A stretch of DNA of 58,804 bases from a virus. How positions within the stretch are numbered: the first letter of the stretch is position 1; the number at the start of each line of letters is the position of its first letter. The translations under genes and the position numbers were made by a program. The notes beneath the pieces were generated by a model. It had not been told where the DNA came from and made no database searches. It worked only from the letters and a program-made list of their open reading frames with translations. Below, one piece after another: positions 30,120-40,400 of the stretch. The DNA is taken from IMG/VR virus record IMGVR_UViG_3300046777_001311, positions 1 through 58,804 of that record. The stretch is one strand, 5' to 3'.

Positions 30120-30313
30120 GGTAGAAAACTTATTATTTCATTTGAATTTGTACATAGAGTTCCATTGATTGTGCATTCATTTCCTATAAAAGCATATACA
30201 CCTCCACCCATAAACACATGAACACACATATCATCAATCCTTTCATAAGATTCATACTGATATTCAGAACCTCTATAAGTAATAATATCTCTGTTAATTT
30301 CTATGTAATCCAT
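30116..30313 (-). CDS. Hypothetical small protein, 65 residues
   Basis: I do not recognise it. It is beta-rich, with Tyr, Gly and acidic residues (EYQYESYERIDDMCVHVFMGGG). It lies between the tail fibre and the lysis gene with ATGA-type junctions on both sides. It could be a fibre-assembly or lysis accessory. Confidence 0.5.
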   Translation of the reverse strand: MDYIEINRDIITYRGSEYQYESYERIDDMCVHVFMGGGVYAFIGNECTINGTLCTNSNEIISFLP

Positions 30314-32226
30314 TATGCTTTATTTACTTGAACGTGAATAAATGAACTTCGTGATGTATCAGCAGTAGAACCATTTTGAACTGCAACGATTATATATTGG
30401 TCAACTGTCCAATCTATATTATTTGTACTTACGGCTATTGTAAGCGATGTATTATCGTCTGCATTTACGTTAGCATTACCTGCCATTGTTTCGGTATTGG
30501 TAGTGGTTTTAACCGCTAGAGTTCTATTGTATTGAAAATATACTCCAGGTGCTGCTGCTGCTGCTGAGGTAGCAATAAGCGACCCCCCAATAGCTGCTGA
30601 TGTATTTACATACATTCTTGTAACAAGAGTACCTGCTGTACCTGATTTTCTTACACGAGTTTTAACAATAATAATATCACCAACTGCAACGGTATTTGCA
30701 GGTATTAAAACAGATGAAGTTAATGTGCTTGTAGTTGTACCAGTTACACCTGTACCATCGGCTACAGTTTGTTTATTTATTGTAGCTCCGCTAGTGGCAA
30801 TAGTAAAGTTGGGGTATGTCCCAGATGTAGATATACCTACACCTCCTGTTAAAGAAACAGTTTGGTCTGGGGCTGAGTTAGTGACAATAGGTACTGTTGT
30901 TGTTCCCCCTATTGATATTCCTGTGCCTGCTGATAAGGAAGTTACTTTATTATTAAATGTACTCCAATCGGTAGAGCTTAATTTACCTGTATTTACAGAA
31001 GATGCAATCGGAACATTAAAAGTATGTGTTGTTCCTGCTGAACTTATTGCAAAGTCTGTTCCGCTTGTTCCAGTTGCAAAAGTTTGAACAGCACCTGTTA
31101 AACCATTTAAAGCAGTCATTCCTGTTCCTGCCATTATCCCTGATTGTTGGGTAGCTGTTAATATAACAGATGCCGTAGATGGTGGGGGAGATCCCGCAGG
31201 GTAATATTCCATTGATACATGAACATGGTCTGTCGTACTCCAAATTAATTCATAATAGTCCCCTCCAACTACATCTAACAAATAATTCCAAGACACTATA
31301 TTGTGACCATTTGTAGACCCATGTTTATTAGGTACAGATATAAACCCAGAAGATCCAGGAACGTCAACTCCATTTAATCTAAGCCAAATAGTGACATCTT
31401 GTAAAGAAGTATCTGAATTTTGAAACTGAGATGAGAATTGAAGATTATAAACACCTGTATTTGCAAATGTAATTCGAGTTAAATTAGTTCCATTAGTAAC
31501 AACGGTTACTCCATTTGACAAATCAACTGTATTAAAAATCATAGCTACACCAACATTCGATGCAGGTGCTGATTGAGTGTTATTATCTTGGAATGCTCCA
31601 TAATAACCTGTTGGAGTTGGAGCTGTATTACTACCCCATTTAAGACCTGTAGATGTTGTGCTATCCGCTATGAGAACTTGAGTATCTAAACCTACAGGAA
31701 GCCTAGCATCCACCGTAGAATTTCTAGTGTATAAGTCCCCCTTTGTAGTAAGAGGTGAAACACTACCAGACATTAATGCTTGATAAGCTGCACCATCCCA
31801 TACATAAGCCTGTGGAACAGACATATCAATATATATAACACCACTCTGACCGGTTGCAGGGAATGAGGCAAAGTTTGGATACTCTGCTACTACACCTCCA
31901 ATTATAGTAGCCCCACCATTTTTATTTACAAGAGCATATTGTACTATATCCTTGTATACTGTATTTAGCTTAGATGTATAGGTGGCGGCGTTGTAAAATT
32001 GCTGGCTGAGAGCAGTATACGTCAAATTAAACGTAGCTCCTGAAAGGGATTGTAATAGATTTACAGAGAAGGTTACTGATATATCATCACCACTCATTAC
32101 AATATTAGCACCGATAACCTTACAACCATTTAGGTTCTGAAGGTTAGTCAGGAGGACACCATTAACGTCAAAGAACGATACAGTTCCATTTCCGTTAATA
32201 TATATACTACTAGGATTTATAGTCAT
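30313..32226 (-). CDS. Tail fibre or receptor-binding protein
   Basis: A 637-residue, Gly/Ser/Thr/Val-rich protein with no Cys-rich core. A region near residue 215-350 (YYGAFQDNNTQSAP...FANTGVYNLQFSSQFQ...IWLRLNGVDVPGS...GDYYELIWST) has the pattern of a C1q/TNF-like jelly roll found in phage fibres. It is followed by repeats of the type GKLSSTDWSTFNNKVTSLSAGTGISI. The C-terminal part is a TNF-like end domain. This is the probable host-recognition protein; it lies between the lysis genes and the next virion genes. Confidence 0.75.
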   Translation of the reverse strand: MTINPSSIYINGNGTVSFFDVNGVLLTNLQNLNGCKVIGANIVMSGDDISVTFSVNLLQSLSGATFNLTYTALSQQFYNAATYTSKLNTVYKDIVQYALVNKNGGATIIGGVVAEYPNFASFPATGQSGVIYIDMSVPQAYVWDGAAYQALMSGSVSPLTTKGDLYTRNSTVDARLPVGLDTQVLIADSTTSTGLKWGSNTAPTPTGYYGAFQDNNTQSAPASNVGVAMIFNTVDLSNGVTVVTNGTNLTRITFANTGVYNLQFSSQFQNSDTSLQDVTIWLRLNGVDVPGSSGFISVPNKHGSTNGHNIVSWNYLLDVVGGDYYELIWSTTDHVHVSMEYYPAGSPPPSTASVILTATQQSGIMAGTGMTALNGLTGAVQTFATGTSGTDFAISSAGTTHTFNVPIASSVNTGKLSSTDWSTFNNKVTSLSAGTGISIGGTTTVPIVTNSAPDQTVSLTGGVGISTSGTYPNFTIATSGATINKQTVADGTGVTGTTTSTLTSSVLIPANTVAVGDIIIVKTRVRKSGTAGTLVTRMYVNTSAAIGGSLIATSAAAAAPGVYFQYNRTLAVKTTTNTETMAGNANVNADDNTSLTIAVSTNNIDWTVDQYIIVAVQNGSTADTSRSSFIHVQVNKA

Positions 32227-32992
32227 TTATAAGCAGTTCTATTTCTTCGTCAGTAGCGGCAAAGCAAAACAAAATTAGTGAAGAATAGCCCTGTTTAAAC
32301 ATGGTAGTTTCAAACTCTTTTTCACCTAATCCTATAGTTCTCAATCTACTATGTATTTTTTCGGCTTCTAAAGATGAACGTCGGGACTCGTGATTTACAA
32401 CTTGCTGATTCTCAACCCTCTTTGCCGGTCTTTTATCCTGCCTTGATATTATAACTTTCTCGTTAGGGAATACGAAATCAGCCAGCTTATTCTTAGTTAA
32501 TCTCTCACCTTTATCAGACAGAGACTCCTTATAGGCTTTAACATCAGATGTATCAATACCCCTTTTCTCCATCTCCTTTATTGCAAAATCAACGTCTGGA
32601 GAGGAAAGTATATCCCTTTTAGACCATGTGTTTTCAGAAAAAGATGTGTAGGATTCATTACTATCATCAAAAGATACATCAACTCCTATTTCGTTTAGAC
32701 ATTGAATTAAACCACACAGCTCTGCACGAATCATAGAGTCCATATCTCTACCAATTCTTGGCGACATTCCAAGTTGGTCATAATACTTAAACTCCTCCCA
32801 CTTTTCATCAACCAAATTCAATTCAATAACTCGACATTCAACCTCGCAAAAATCTGATTTTAACTTTCTTGATATAATGTCAATTTCATATTTAACGTAT
32901 GAAGAGCATAGATTAAACGTGATAAAATTTCTCACGTGCATTAGAGACTCCTGCTCAGGAGTGAATGGGCTGCCTATACCTAATTTTAACAT
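32210..32992 (-). CDS. Hypothetical protein, 260 residues
   Basis: I do not recognise it. It is a soluble helical protein, with a basic middle (SRQDKRPAKRVENQQVVNHESRRSS) and acidic ends. It overlaps the tail-fibre gene by 17 bases and ends the virion operon next to a small membrane protein. It might be a fibre-assembly chaperone, but no motif supports this. Confidence 0.5.
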   Translation of the reverse strand: MLKLGIGSPFTPEQESLMHVRNFITFNLCSSYVKYEIDIISRKLKSDFCEVECRVIELNLVDEKWEEFKYYDQLGMSPRIGRDMDSMIRAELCGLIQCLNEIGVDVSFDDSNESYTSFSENTWSKRDILSSPDVDFAIKEMEKRGIDTSDVKAYKESLSDKGERLTKNKLADFVFPNEKVIISRQDKRPAKRVENQQVVNHESRRSSLEAEKIHSRLRTIGLGEKEFETTMFKQGYSSLILFCFAATDEEIELLINDYKS

Positions 32993-33202
32993 TTACTTTT
33001 TCTTGAAATGCTTTCTATATAACATGACCATAGTCATAACAGCTACTCCGATAGAACATAGCAAAGATACTATTTTAAGTATCCATTCTATGCTGTCCAT
33101 CCAAGCAGGTACGGCTAAGAATATACTGGCTACTAAGCCTGATATACCCTTTTGAACCGTATCGTTGTTAGCAAAGTCTGTAAGTATATTGTCTAATTTC
33201 AC
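32993..33202 (-). CDS. Small membrane protein, possible second holin
   Basis: A 69-residue protein starting at GTG 33202. Two hydrophobic helices (GLVASIFLAVPAWM and WILKIVSLLCSIGVAVMTMVML) end in a basic tail (YRKHFKKK), a class II holin-like layout. It lies immediately upstream of the 260-residue gene. It could be a second holin, an antiholin, or a virion membrane protein. Confidence 0.5.
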   Translation of the reverse strand: MKLDNILTDFANNDTVQKGISGLVASIFLAVPAWMDSIEWILKIVSLLCSIGVAVMTMVMLYRKHFKKK

Positions 33203-33249
33203 AATGCTAATTTATTGACTAATATCAATACACATATTATATATATGCG

Positions 33250-36200
33250 TTAATTTTTCAGTTCATTATATAGCATGTTTCTATACTCCTGCATAGATGA
33301 AACACCAAGCATTTTCAACTGCTCATCATTAAATTCTTGGATGTATATGTCCAAGTTAGATATCTTATTACCATTAATATCATAAGAGGCTCTCATACCT
33401 GGTGTATTCCTTAACTTAACATCTATCTTATCTACCAAATCTCCAAAAGGAACACCTATAGATTGCAAAGCCGATGCGTGGTCAGCAATTTTAAACTGCG
33501 CCTTCATAAGATTCTTATTAGCATTATGAATGTCTAATACACTCTTTTGAAGTTGATCTCTTTCGTACTTTCTATCTCCAGTTCCTTTTGACTTCTCAAA
33601 TTCATTTTTATATTTCATCTTAGCCTGATAAATATCGTCAAGGTTATCCTGTATCTCAGGTACATACTCGGACTGAAGCTTTCTTGAAAAGGAGTTTAGA
33701 TTGTTAATCTTAGTCTTTTTGAAACCCGTTAAGTTGGTAAACAATATATCCGACTGTGTCTTAGCACCCTTATCAAACTCAGGAACTACTGAACTTGCAT
33801 TATATAATTGACTTCCCATTGTGACAATACCTGGGGCGACATTGTTTAATAGGTATGCAGAAATACCAGACCATATCATATCTCCCGTACCATCCTCCTC
33901 ATAAATTTGCTTACCAGTTACAGGGTCTAAATTATTAACTGCGCTTAAAATAATACCACTTATAGCCTCTTGACCAAAGAATGGTTCAGCCAAAACAGAA
34001 GCCACTGCTAATGCAGATGATTCATCCATATCATAATTCTCTGTCCTTGTAAATGCATTATATGCTTTTGACAAAATACCCCATGGGTTGATAAAGTCAA
34101 GATTGTAGAATGATGTTTGTTCTGAATCAGTACCTGATGGATCTATTATTCGGTTGTCATACTTAGCAAAATCAGGAGATGAATAGTATAACACTCTATC
34201 CAATTCCTCTTCTGGCGGCTCCAAACCTAATCCGCGTACTACGGCTCCTAATAATTGAGCACCATAAACTCCACCCAATCCTGTTAATGAACCAACAATA
34301 CTTGAAAAAGCTAACAATCTTCTTGCTCCAAAATAGGACTGCCAGTAGTTGCCATTTTTAGCACCATCTCTAATATCTCTAACAGCCATTCTTGGTATAG
34401 TCACAGATGTTCTCATAGACTCAGATGCAAACGTAGGGAATGTACCTAACAATGGAGATTCTGATAGCCTCTTAACTGCTTGAGGAGCCATATCATAACA
34501 GATGTTAGTCTGTCTGTATCTTTCTGCGGCTAATTGGAATATCTCTTCATTACTAAGCTTATCGCCAAACATCAATCTAGTTTCAGCTAACTCACATGAA
34601 AATTGTGTGATACGCCAAATGTTATCCATAAACTCATAAAGAGCTAATGAACTTGATTTGATTTTTGATGGTATATTCTTTATTATGTCAAGAACAGTCT
34701 TATTATCGTACAATGCCTGAACATCTGAGTCATATATTTTCTTTGCAGAACCATATACTTGAGCTCTTAACTCAGCACTAATACCTGAGTTTAAAATACC
34801 ATACTCAGTCAATATATTGTTAAACTCACTTGGAGAACCAACCATTTCTCTCCAGGCGTTTATCATACCTTTAGGCAAATTAGCCACACCGGACAATGCC
34901 CTACCATTTGCTAATGGTATAAATATGTTTGATACAAAGTTTCTTATAGTAGTCATTGGGGACAACGCTGTCTTTCCAAGCTTCCACCATCCTGCTATCT
35001 CTCTTAAAACCTGTATTTTTGTTGAATATTCGCTATTCCTTATTAGGTCTGCTATTTCAGGAGATGTATATATTCCGTTTAGAGGATGAAACTTATTATC
35101 TGAAAATATAGCTTCATTATATCTACCTGTTGGTTTATCAAAAAACACTTTATTTCTACCAATATCATTAAGCTTTTGAAGGAATCTCTTATTCTCCACA
35201 TACTTAATCATATTTTCCATAGTATGGAAATACTTTGTCAAAGGGTCGGTATGCTCACCTAAGAATGCTCTTAACTCAGCAGGTAGGTCCTTACGAGCTT
35301 TTGATATAAAATCATCAACTACTTTAACTCCAGTACTTGTGTCTGTTGCAAAATCATCAGTACCTCTGTCAGATAGAGCAGCATACTCTTTTAACTTCAA
35401 GTCTATCTCTCTATCAGTAATGGGATAACCTGCGTTTTGTTTTATGTAGTTTACGGCGGCTTGGTATATTCGCTGCATCTCAGGGCTTCTACCAGATTGT
35501 TGAGTAAATGGAGTAGCCATTCCTTTAGGGAACATCTTCTTATTCCAAGCACCATTCTTAAATGCAGCGTATGTTCTTGTCATATACACCCCCAAATTCT
35601 GGCTAATGGTAGCGCTAATTTGGCTGTTAGGGTCGTTTATAATACCATTTACAGTTGCTGACATTCCATCAATATCTCTACGTAGAGATTGCAATATTTT
35701 AGCAAACTCTCTTGCATTAGTTCTGTTTTTAGAACCCATAGGTAAAGAACGCTCCCATGTATTCCTAAAATCATTCATGCTAATCTGACCCTCCATATAA
35801 AGACTAGCGTCCCTTAAAAACTCCGCCTGTCTTGATTTCGTTAAAGACTTCAATACAGGTTTGGCTGCCTTTCTAAATTGATACACCTTGTCCTTAATTC
35901 TACGCATGTCTGCATCAATTTTCCTACCCCTCTTTTCCATTAACCTCTTTATATCTCCTTGATCTCCAGATTTAAACCAGTATTGGAATAATGATTTTGC
36001 ATTTGTAAATCTTTGAGGAACAAGAGTATTAGCTATAAATTTAACCGTCTTACCTCTATCATCTTTAGGTGCTAAACGTCTAACTAATCTATCTAAATAC
36101 CCTGCATTTTCGTAGTCGCTAAGAAGCGCACCATCTATTGATATAGCAGCATTTTTAGGATCCTCAATATTGTCAATCTCTTGACTTGTAATATCGGATA

Positions 36201-36969
36201 TTGGCTTATTACCCATCAATGACCTTGAAACAATATCACCATACTCCTCTACGGTCATGTTTAAAATATCTACCTTCTTACTCATGCCAAAAAACTTGTT
36301 TAAGAAGTTATTTAGCATCTCTCTTATTTTAGATACTATACTTTTTTGAGAGCGTCTTTCGGCGGCTTCCGAAATTGCCGATGCTGCTGCTCTTTGAAGT
36401 ATTTGTTCCTGAGTCAAAGGTGGATACCCTTGATTCTGCATATTCTGATCAGCAATTATGGATTCAGCTTCATAATCAGTGCCCCTTACAGTTTCTATAA
36501 TTTGATTATACAAGGCTTGATCCTTGTATTTAGCAAGCTCCATCCAAACGTATCCAAGACCGGACATCTTTGCGTTTTCAGCAAATGCTGATGATGGGTC
36601 CACTAAAATTTCACCACCAAAATATATAGCTGTAATATTACCTGATGGGTCTGTAATTCTAACAGCATCAGGGTAGTTAACAAGAGCAAAGTCAAAATCC
36701 TGTTGATCTGCTTTTATGTTTACATTAGGAAGAGAGAGTAGGTTTAATGATACCTGTGCTGAATTTCTATTATTACTGGAAGGGTTGTTAAATGTTACAT
36801 TTCTTTTTGCTTTTACTTGCTCTTTTGCTCTAACCCCATCTTGAGGAACGACACTTGGCAATTCAACACCAACCTTGTCAGCGAATTTATTAAAATCCCC
36901 TGCAAGGATAGAGGCTTTTATATCCTCCTCGGTATACTCCCTTCCGTTAAAATAATATTTACAAGCCAT
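33250..36969 (-). CDS. Giant polyvalent virion-type protein, 1239 residues
   Basis: A very long protein that I read as a phage polyvalent protein: mostly helical, with a short start (MACKYYFNGREYTEEDIK) and many basic helices. Segments such as NFVSNIFIPLANGR, NICYDMAPQAVKRL and SPDFAKYDNRIIDPSGT have the look of LPD38-type domains. Such proteins often travel inside the virion and are ejected with DNA to protect it or act on the host. It ends the virion operon, just after the ferritin-like gene, and has no clear enzymatic motif. Confidence 0.6.
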   Translation of the reverse strand: MACKYYFNGREYTEEDIKASILAGDFNKFADKVGVELPSVVPQDGVRAKEQVKAKRNVTFNNPSSNNRNSAQVSLNLLSLPNVNIKADQQDFDFALVNYPDAVRITDPSGNITAIYFGGEILVDPSSAFAENAKMSGLGYVWMELAKYKDQALYNQIIETVRGTDYEAESIIADQNMQNQGYPPLTQEQILQRAAASAISEAAERRSQKSIVSKIREMLNNFLNKFFGMSKKVDILNMTVEEYGDIVSRSLMGNKPISDITSQEIDNIEDPKNAAISIDGALLSDYENAGYLDRLVRRLAPKDDRGKTVKFIANTLVPQRFTNAKSLFQYWFKSGDQGDIKRLMEKRGRKIDADMRRIKDKVYQFRKAAKPVLKSLTKSRQAEFLRDASLYMEGQISMNDFRNTWERSLPMGSKNRTNAREFAKILQSLRRDIDGMSATVNGIINDPNSQISATISQNLGVYMTRTYAAFKNGAWNKKMFPKGMATPFTQQSGRSPEMQRIYQAAVNYIKQNAGYPITDREIDLKLKEYAALSDRGTDDFATDTSTGVKVVDDFISKARKDLPAELRAFLGEHTDPLTKYFHTMENMIKYVENKRFLQKLNDIGRNKVFFDKPTGRYNEAIFSDNKFHPLNGIYTSPEIADLIRNSEYSTKIQVLREIAGWWKLGKTALSPMTTIRNFVSNIFIPLANGRALSGVANLPKGMINAWREMVGSPSEFNNILTEYGILNSGISAELRAQVYGSAKKIYDSDVQALYDNKTVLDIIKNIPSKIKSSSLALYEFMDNIWRITQFSCELAETRLMFGDKLSNEEIFQLAAERYRQTNICYDMAPQAVKRLSESPLLGTFPTFASESMRTSVTIPRMAVRDIRDGAKNGNYWQSYFGARRLLAFSSIVGSLTGLGGVYGAQLLGAVVRGLGLEPPEEELDRVLYYSSPDFAKYDNRIIDPSGTDSEQTSFYNLDFINPWGILSKAYNAFTRTENYDMDESSALAVASVLAEPFFGQEAISGIILSAVNNLDPVTGKQIYEEDGTGDMIWSGISAYLLNNVAPGIVTMGSQLYNASSVVPEFDKGAKTQSDILFTNLTGFKKTKINNLNSFSRKLQSEYVPEIQDNLDDIYQAKMKYKNEFEKSKGTGDRKYERDQLQKSVLDIHNANKNLMKAQFKIADHASALQSIGVPFGDLVDKIDVKLRNTPGMRASYDINGNKISNLDIYIQEFNDEQLKMLGVSSMQEYRNMLYNELKN

Positions 36970-37447
36970 TTGCTAACTCTTGATCAAAGATAATTAAACC
37001 ACAAGTATCACCGTTTATTACGGCTAATCTAGCTGAATAATCACCATATAATCCAGCCGACTTTCTCTGAATCTCTATAAACTCTAATAGTATTTGCTGA
37101 CAAGTTGGATCAGCAGTTTTATAAAAATCAGTATAGAACTCTAATAGTGACACCTCACTTTCATAAGCAACCTCAATGGCATCTACAATACCTTCAATCT
37201 TTTCATCACATTTATCAATCATAGGCATCTCTGCTAACACGCCTACATCATTTAAGAAGTCGGCTATCTTTTGATAATGTTCTACCTCCTCCTCGCTCTC
37301 ATGCTTGAAAAACTTATACGACCCAAGATAACCCAAGACCTGAAGCTGATTAGCAATATGGCGATATAGGTGAGATACATACATCTCTTGATATAAAGCT
37401 TGATTGAATTTATCAATGCAATCATTTGAAATTAAAGCGTTTTTCAT
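36959..37447 (-). CDS. Ferritin-like protein
   Basis: A 162-residue protein with the ferritin four-helix pattern: ALYQEMYVSHLYRHIANQL (helix A, Glu21), FKHESEEEVEHYQKIADFL (helix B, Glu54-x-x-His57), EVAYESEVSLLEFYTDFY (helix C, Glu98) and LLEFIEIQRKS (helix D). The ferroxidase ligands are kept, so it should bind or oxidise iron, and the length is normal. It starts at ATG 37447, overlapping the stop of the 2718-residue gene by one base, and ends overlapping the 1239-residue gene. It is thus in the virion operon. A virion ferritin is unusual; an iron-delivery or oxidative-protection role is inferred. Confidence 0.75.
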   Translation of the reverse strand: MKNALISNDCIDKFNQALYQEMYVSHLYRHIANQLQVLGYLGSYKFFKHESEEEVEHYQKIADFLNDVGVLAEMPMIDKCDEKIEGIVDAIEVAYESEVSLLEFYTDFYKTADPTCQQILLEFIEIQRKSAGLYGDYSARLAVINGDTCGLIIFDQELANGL

Positions 37448-40400
37448 TATAGTCCACAAATTTTAGTTATTCCTAACTGGTTTATAATAGTTTCAAAGTT
37501 ATCATTTATTTCCTTAGCTTTCATATAAAGTTCTCCAAAGTTTTCACGATTTTGCTGTTCCATCCTCTGACGAGCTAATCCCCTCTTGTTAGATATAACA
37601 TCCATCTCTTTGAATATCTTTCCACCATCCTTTCTTATCTGATCTCTCCTAAGAACATCTTCGGTAGATTCAAGTGTCTGACCATATAGTCTTTCTAAAT
37701 ATGGTGTTTCAGAGCGTTTGGCGGCGTTCCGAGCTTCGGTCTCGCCAACCATATTCCAATAGTCCTTATGAGCCGCTGAATAAACAGCATATTCGTTTAT
37801 CTTAGATATAGCAAAGTTGACGTCATTAGAATCTAATTTCTGTATTTGGTCCGGTCTGAAAACAGCCTTTAGTAAAGCTTCTGGATTATTGCCGTATTGA
37901 GATTTATCATAATTTCCATTATATATATCCATTAAGCTAACTCCATTATCAGCCATTACCTGTATATCAATAACGCCGTAATTAATAGAATCTTCTACGC
38001 TGTTACCAACTAATGTGAGTCCTGGTATTTTATACACATCTTGAGAACGCTTGATTCTATCTTGCATCATCTCTACATTACCACCATTCTCAAATCCCTC
38101 TTGATCTTGTATGTAGTGTTGTATCTCATGAATCAAAACCTTCTGAACTTCATCTATACCTACTTGATTTATTATCTTTGGATTTAAAGATACCAATCCT
38201 CTAGCAATGTCTAACTGACCATAAGCTTCTGATTGAAGGCTATCATCTAATTCAAAGTATAAATCCTCTATGTATGGATACGCCTTTTGTAGCTCTCCAA
38301 AGTTTAATATTTCTGATAACGGAATAGCTGGCGGCTTCGTTTCAAATCGGTCACTGATTCCCTGGCTTTGATTGTACCCCTTAACAACTAATCTAAAGTC
38401 GTTCTCATCTTGTAAATCATCCTTCAATGTTACATTTGGATACTCATATCTCCATTTTCCATCAGCTCCCATCTCCCAACCGGTAGCCCTCTTAATGTCT
38501 GTTGATGGCCTATTGTTGGAAGCCATAAGTTTAGCCGTTTCTAAATCCTTTTGAGCAACTTTATCATTTGCATTTTCAATACCCCTCTCACCTACTATTT
38601 GCTCTTTTGACTTAACTTGCTGCTTAGCCTTTATATCTCTTGCTATAACTGCTCTATAATTATCTTCAGTAGCAACTTCTCCTTCAGCATAAACTATAGA
38701 AACTAATCCACCATTATCATATTCGGCTATTGAATACAAAGACCCATCTTCATTGTACGATTTAAAAACACCCTGTTTTTCACCTTCAACAAATTCACCA
38801 ATTCCTTCTAACTGGCCATTTTCATGATATGTTTTTTTAACTCCTTGTAATTCTCCATCTAAATAATTAGATTCTTCTTCTAACTGGCCATTTTCATGAT
38901 ATGCTTTAGTAGGTCCGTTTGGCATCCCATCAAAATAATTTCGCTCATAATTTAATTGGCCATTAGGATAATAAGATCTTTTTAAACCTTCAATATTACC
39001 CTCGTCATTATAAGTAGCTATTGATTCTAACTGACCATTATCATGATAATATTCAACAGTTCCAGATGGAACATAATCTCTAAGCGAAAATTTACTTTTT
39101 AATTGACCATTTCGGTGATATTCAATCTCATCATAACTACCTTTATTAAATGAAATATATATTTTTTCTGATGCTAAAACGCCATCTCTATAAAAGTATT
39201 TTTCATCATAACCAACATCAAATGTATATCTCTTTTCAAACTCTAAAGACCCATCTTCATAATAACCTCTTTTAGTTCCGTTTACAGAGTTTTCAGAATA
39301 TGGTGTAGATAATCTTAATTTACCATCAGGATAATATACCAACTCCTCTCCATTTAATTTTCCATTAGACCAATTTGAGCTAACTTTTAATGTGCCATTT
39401 TCATAATATTCTTTTGAAAGTCCATCTCTAACTCCATCTTTTAAACTCTCCTCTCTTATTAAAGTTCCATCACTAGTCCACTCCTCTTCTTTTGTTTTTG
39501 TCTTTCTAAATATATTACCACTATCTACAATAGAACCATCTTCAGAGTATTCAACTACTTGCTTTTTACCATCTCCAATATTTTTATTTGAAGGAATGCC
39601 TTGATGTGGATCGTCTTGTCTATCCCACCATTCATCCATAGTTGTTGCGCTTGCACAAAAGGCTGTTAATTTACCGTTGTCAAAAGCAATTTTCTTAGGT
39701 ATTCTATTATATTTATTAATCCATAAACTCCAAGCGTTTTCTAATGATCCGGCTGTTCTTGCTGCTATGCACCATGGATTTGCCTTTTCTCCAAAATGAG
39801 TATCAATAATTCTTCTAACGGCAGCTTGACCCTCTTTGGTATTATCAACATCATATACTGTTATATTAGTTCCAGGTATAGTCTTTTTGTTAGAAAACTC
39901 TTTTATAGAGTCTGGATTAATAGGCTTCTCTTTAATTGTATCTTTAAACTTTTCAATAAGTTCTATTGGATTATTATATGAGAATGGATCTATTTTATTT
40001 TTAGTAGCAACTCTTTCAGCCTCTACTACTTTATAACCATCTTCTGGCAGTATTAAATGTGAATTGTTTATATAGTGAAAAGCAAGTTTTTCAAGTTTAG
40101 GATTGCCTTGACCATTCTGTGAATTTTCTTCTCCAAACTTTTCAACTTCAGATATAACACTATCTATCAGTCCCTGCTGAACAAGATCTGGTCTTTTCTT
40201 TTCCAATAATCTCTTATACTCCTCCTTCTTTTTGTTTGATATCTGTTGTTTAGAAGATACTGTATTTGAAATGTAATTTTCTAATTCATTTTCAGACATA
40301 GGTTCTTCTTTTTCCCTACTTTCAACTATTTCAGGTTGAGATATTGCTTCAGGCTTTGGTGTTGCGGTCTCCCTCTCAATAATTCTTGATTCTGAAGGCG

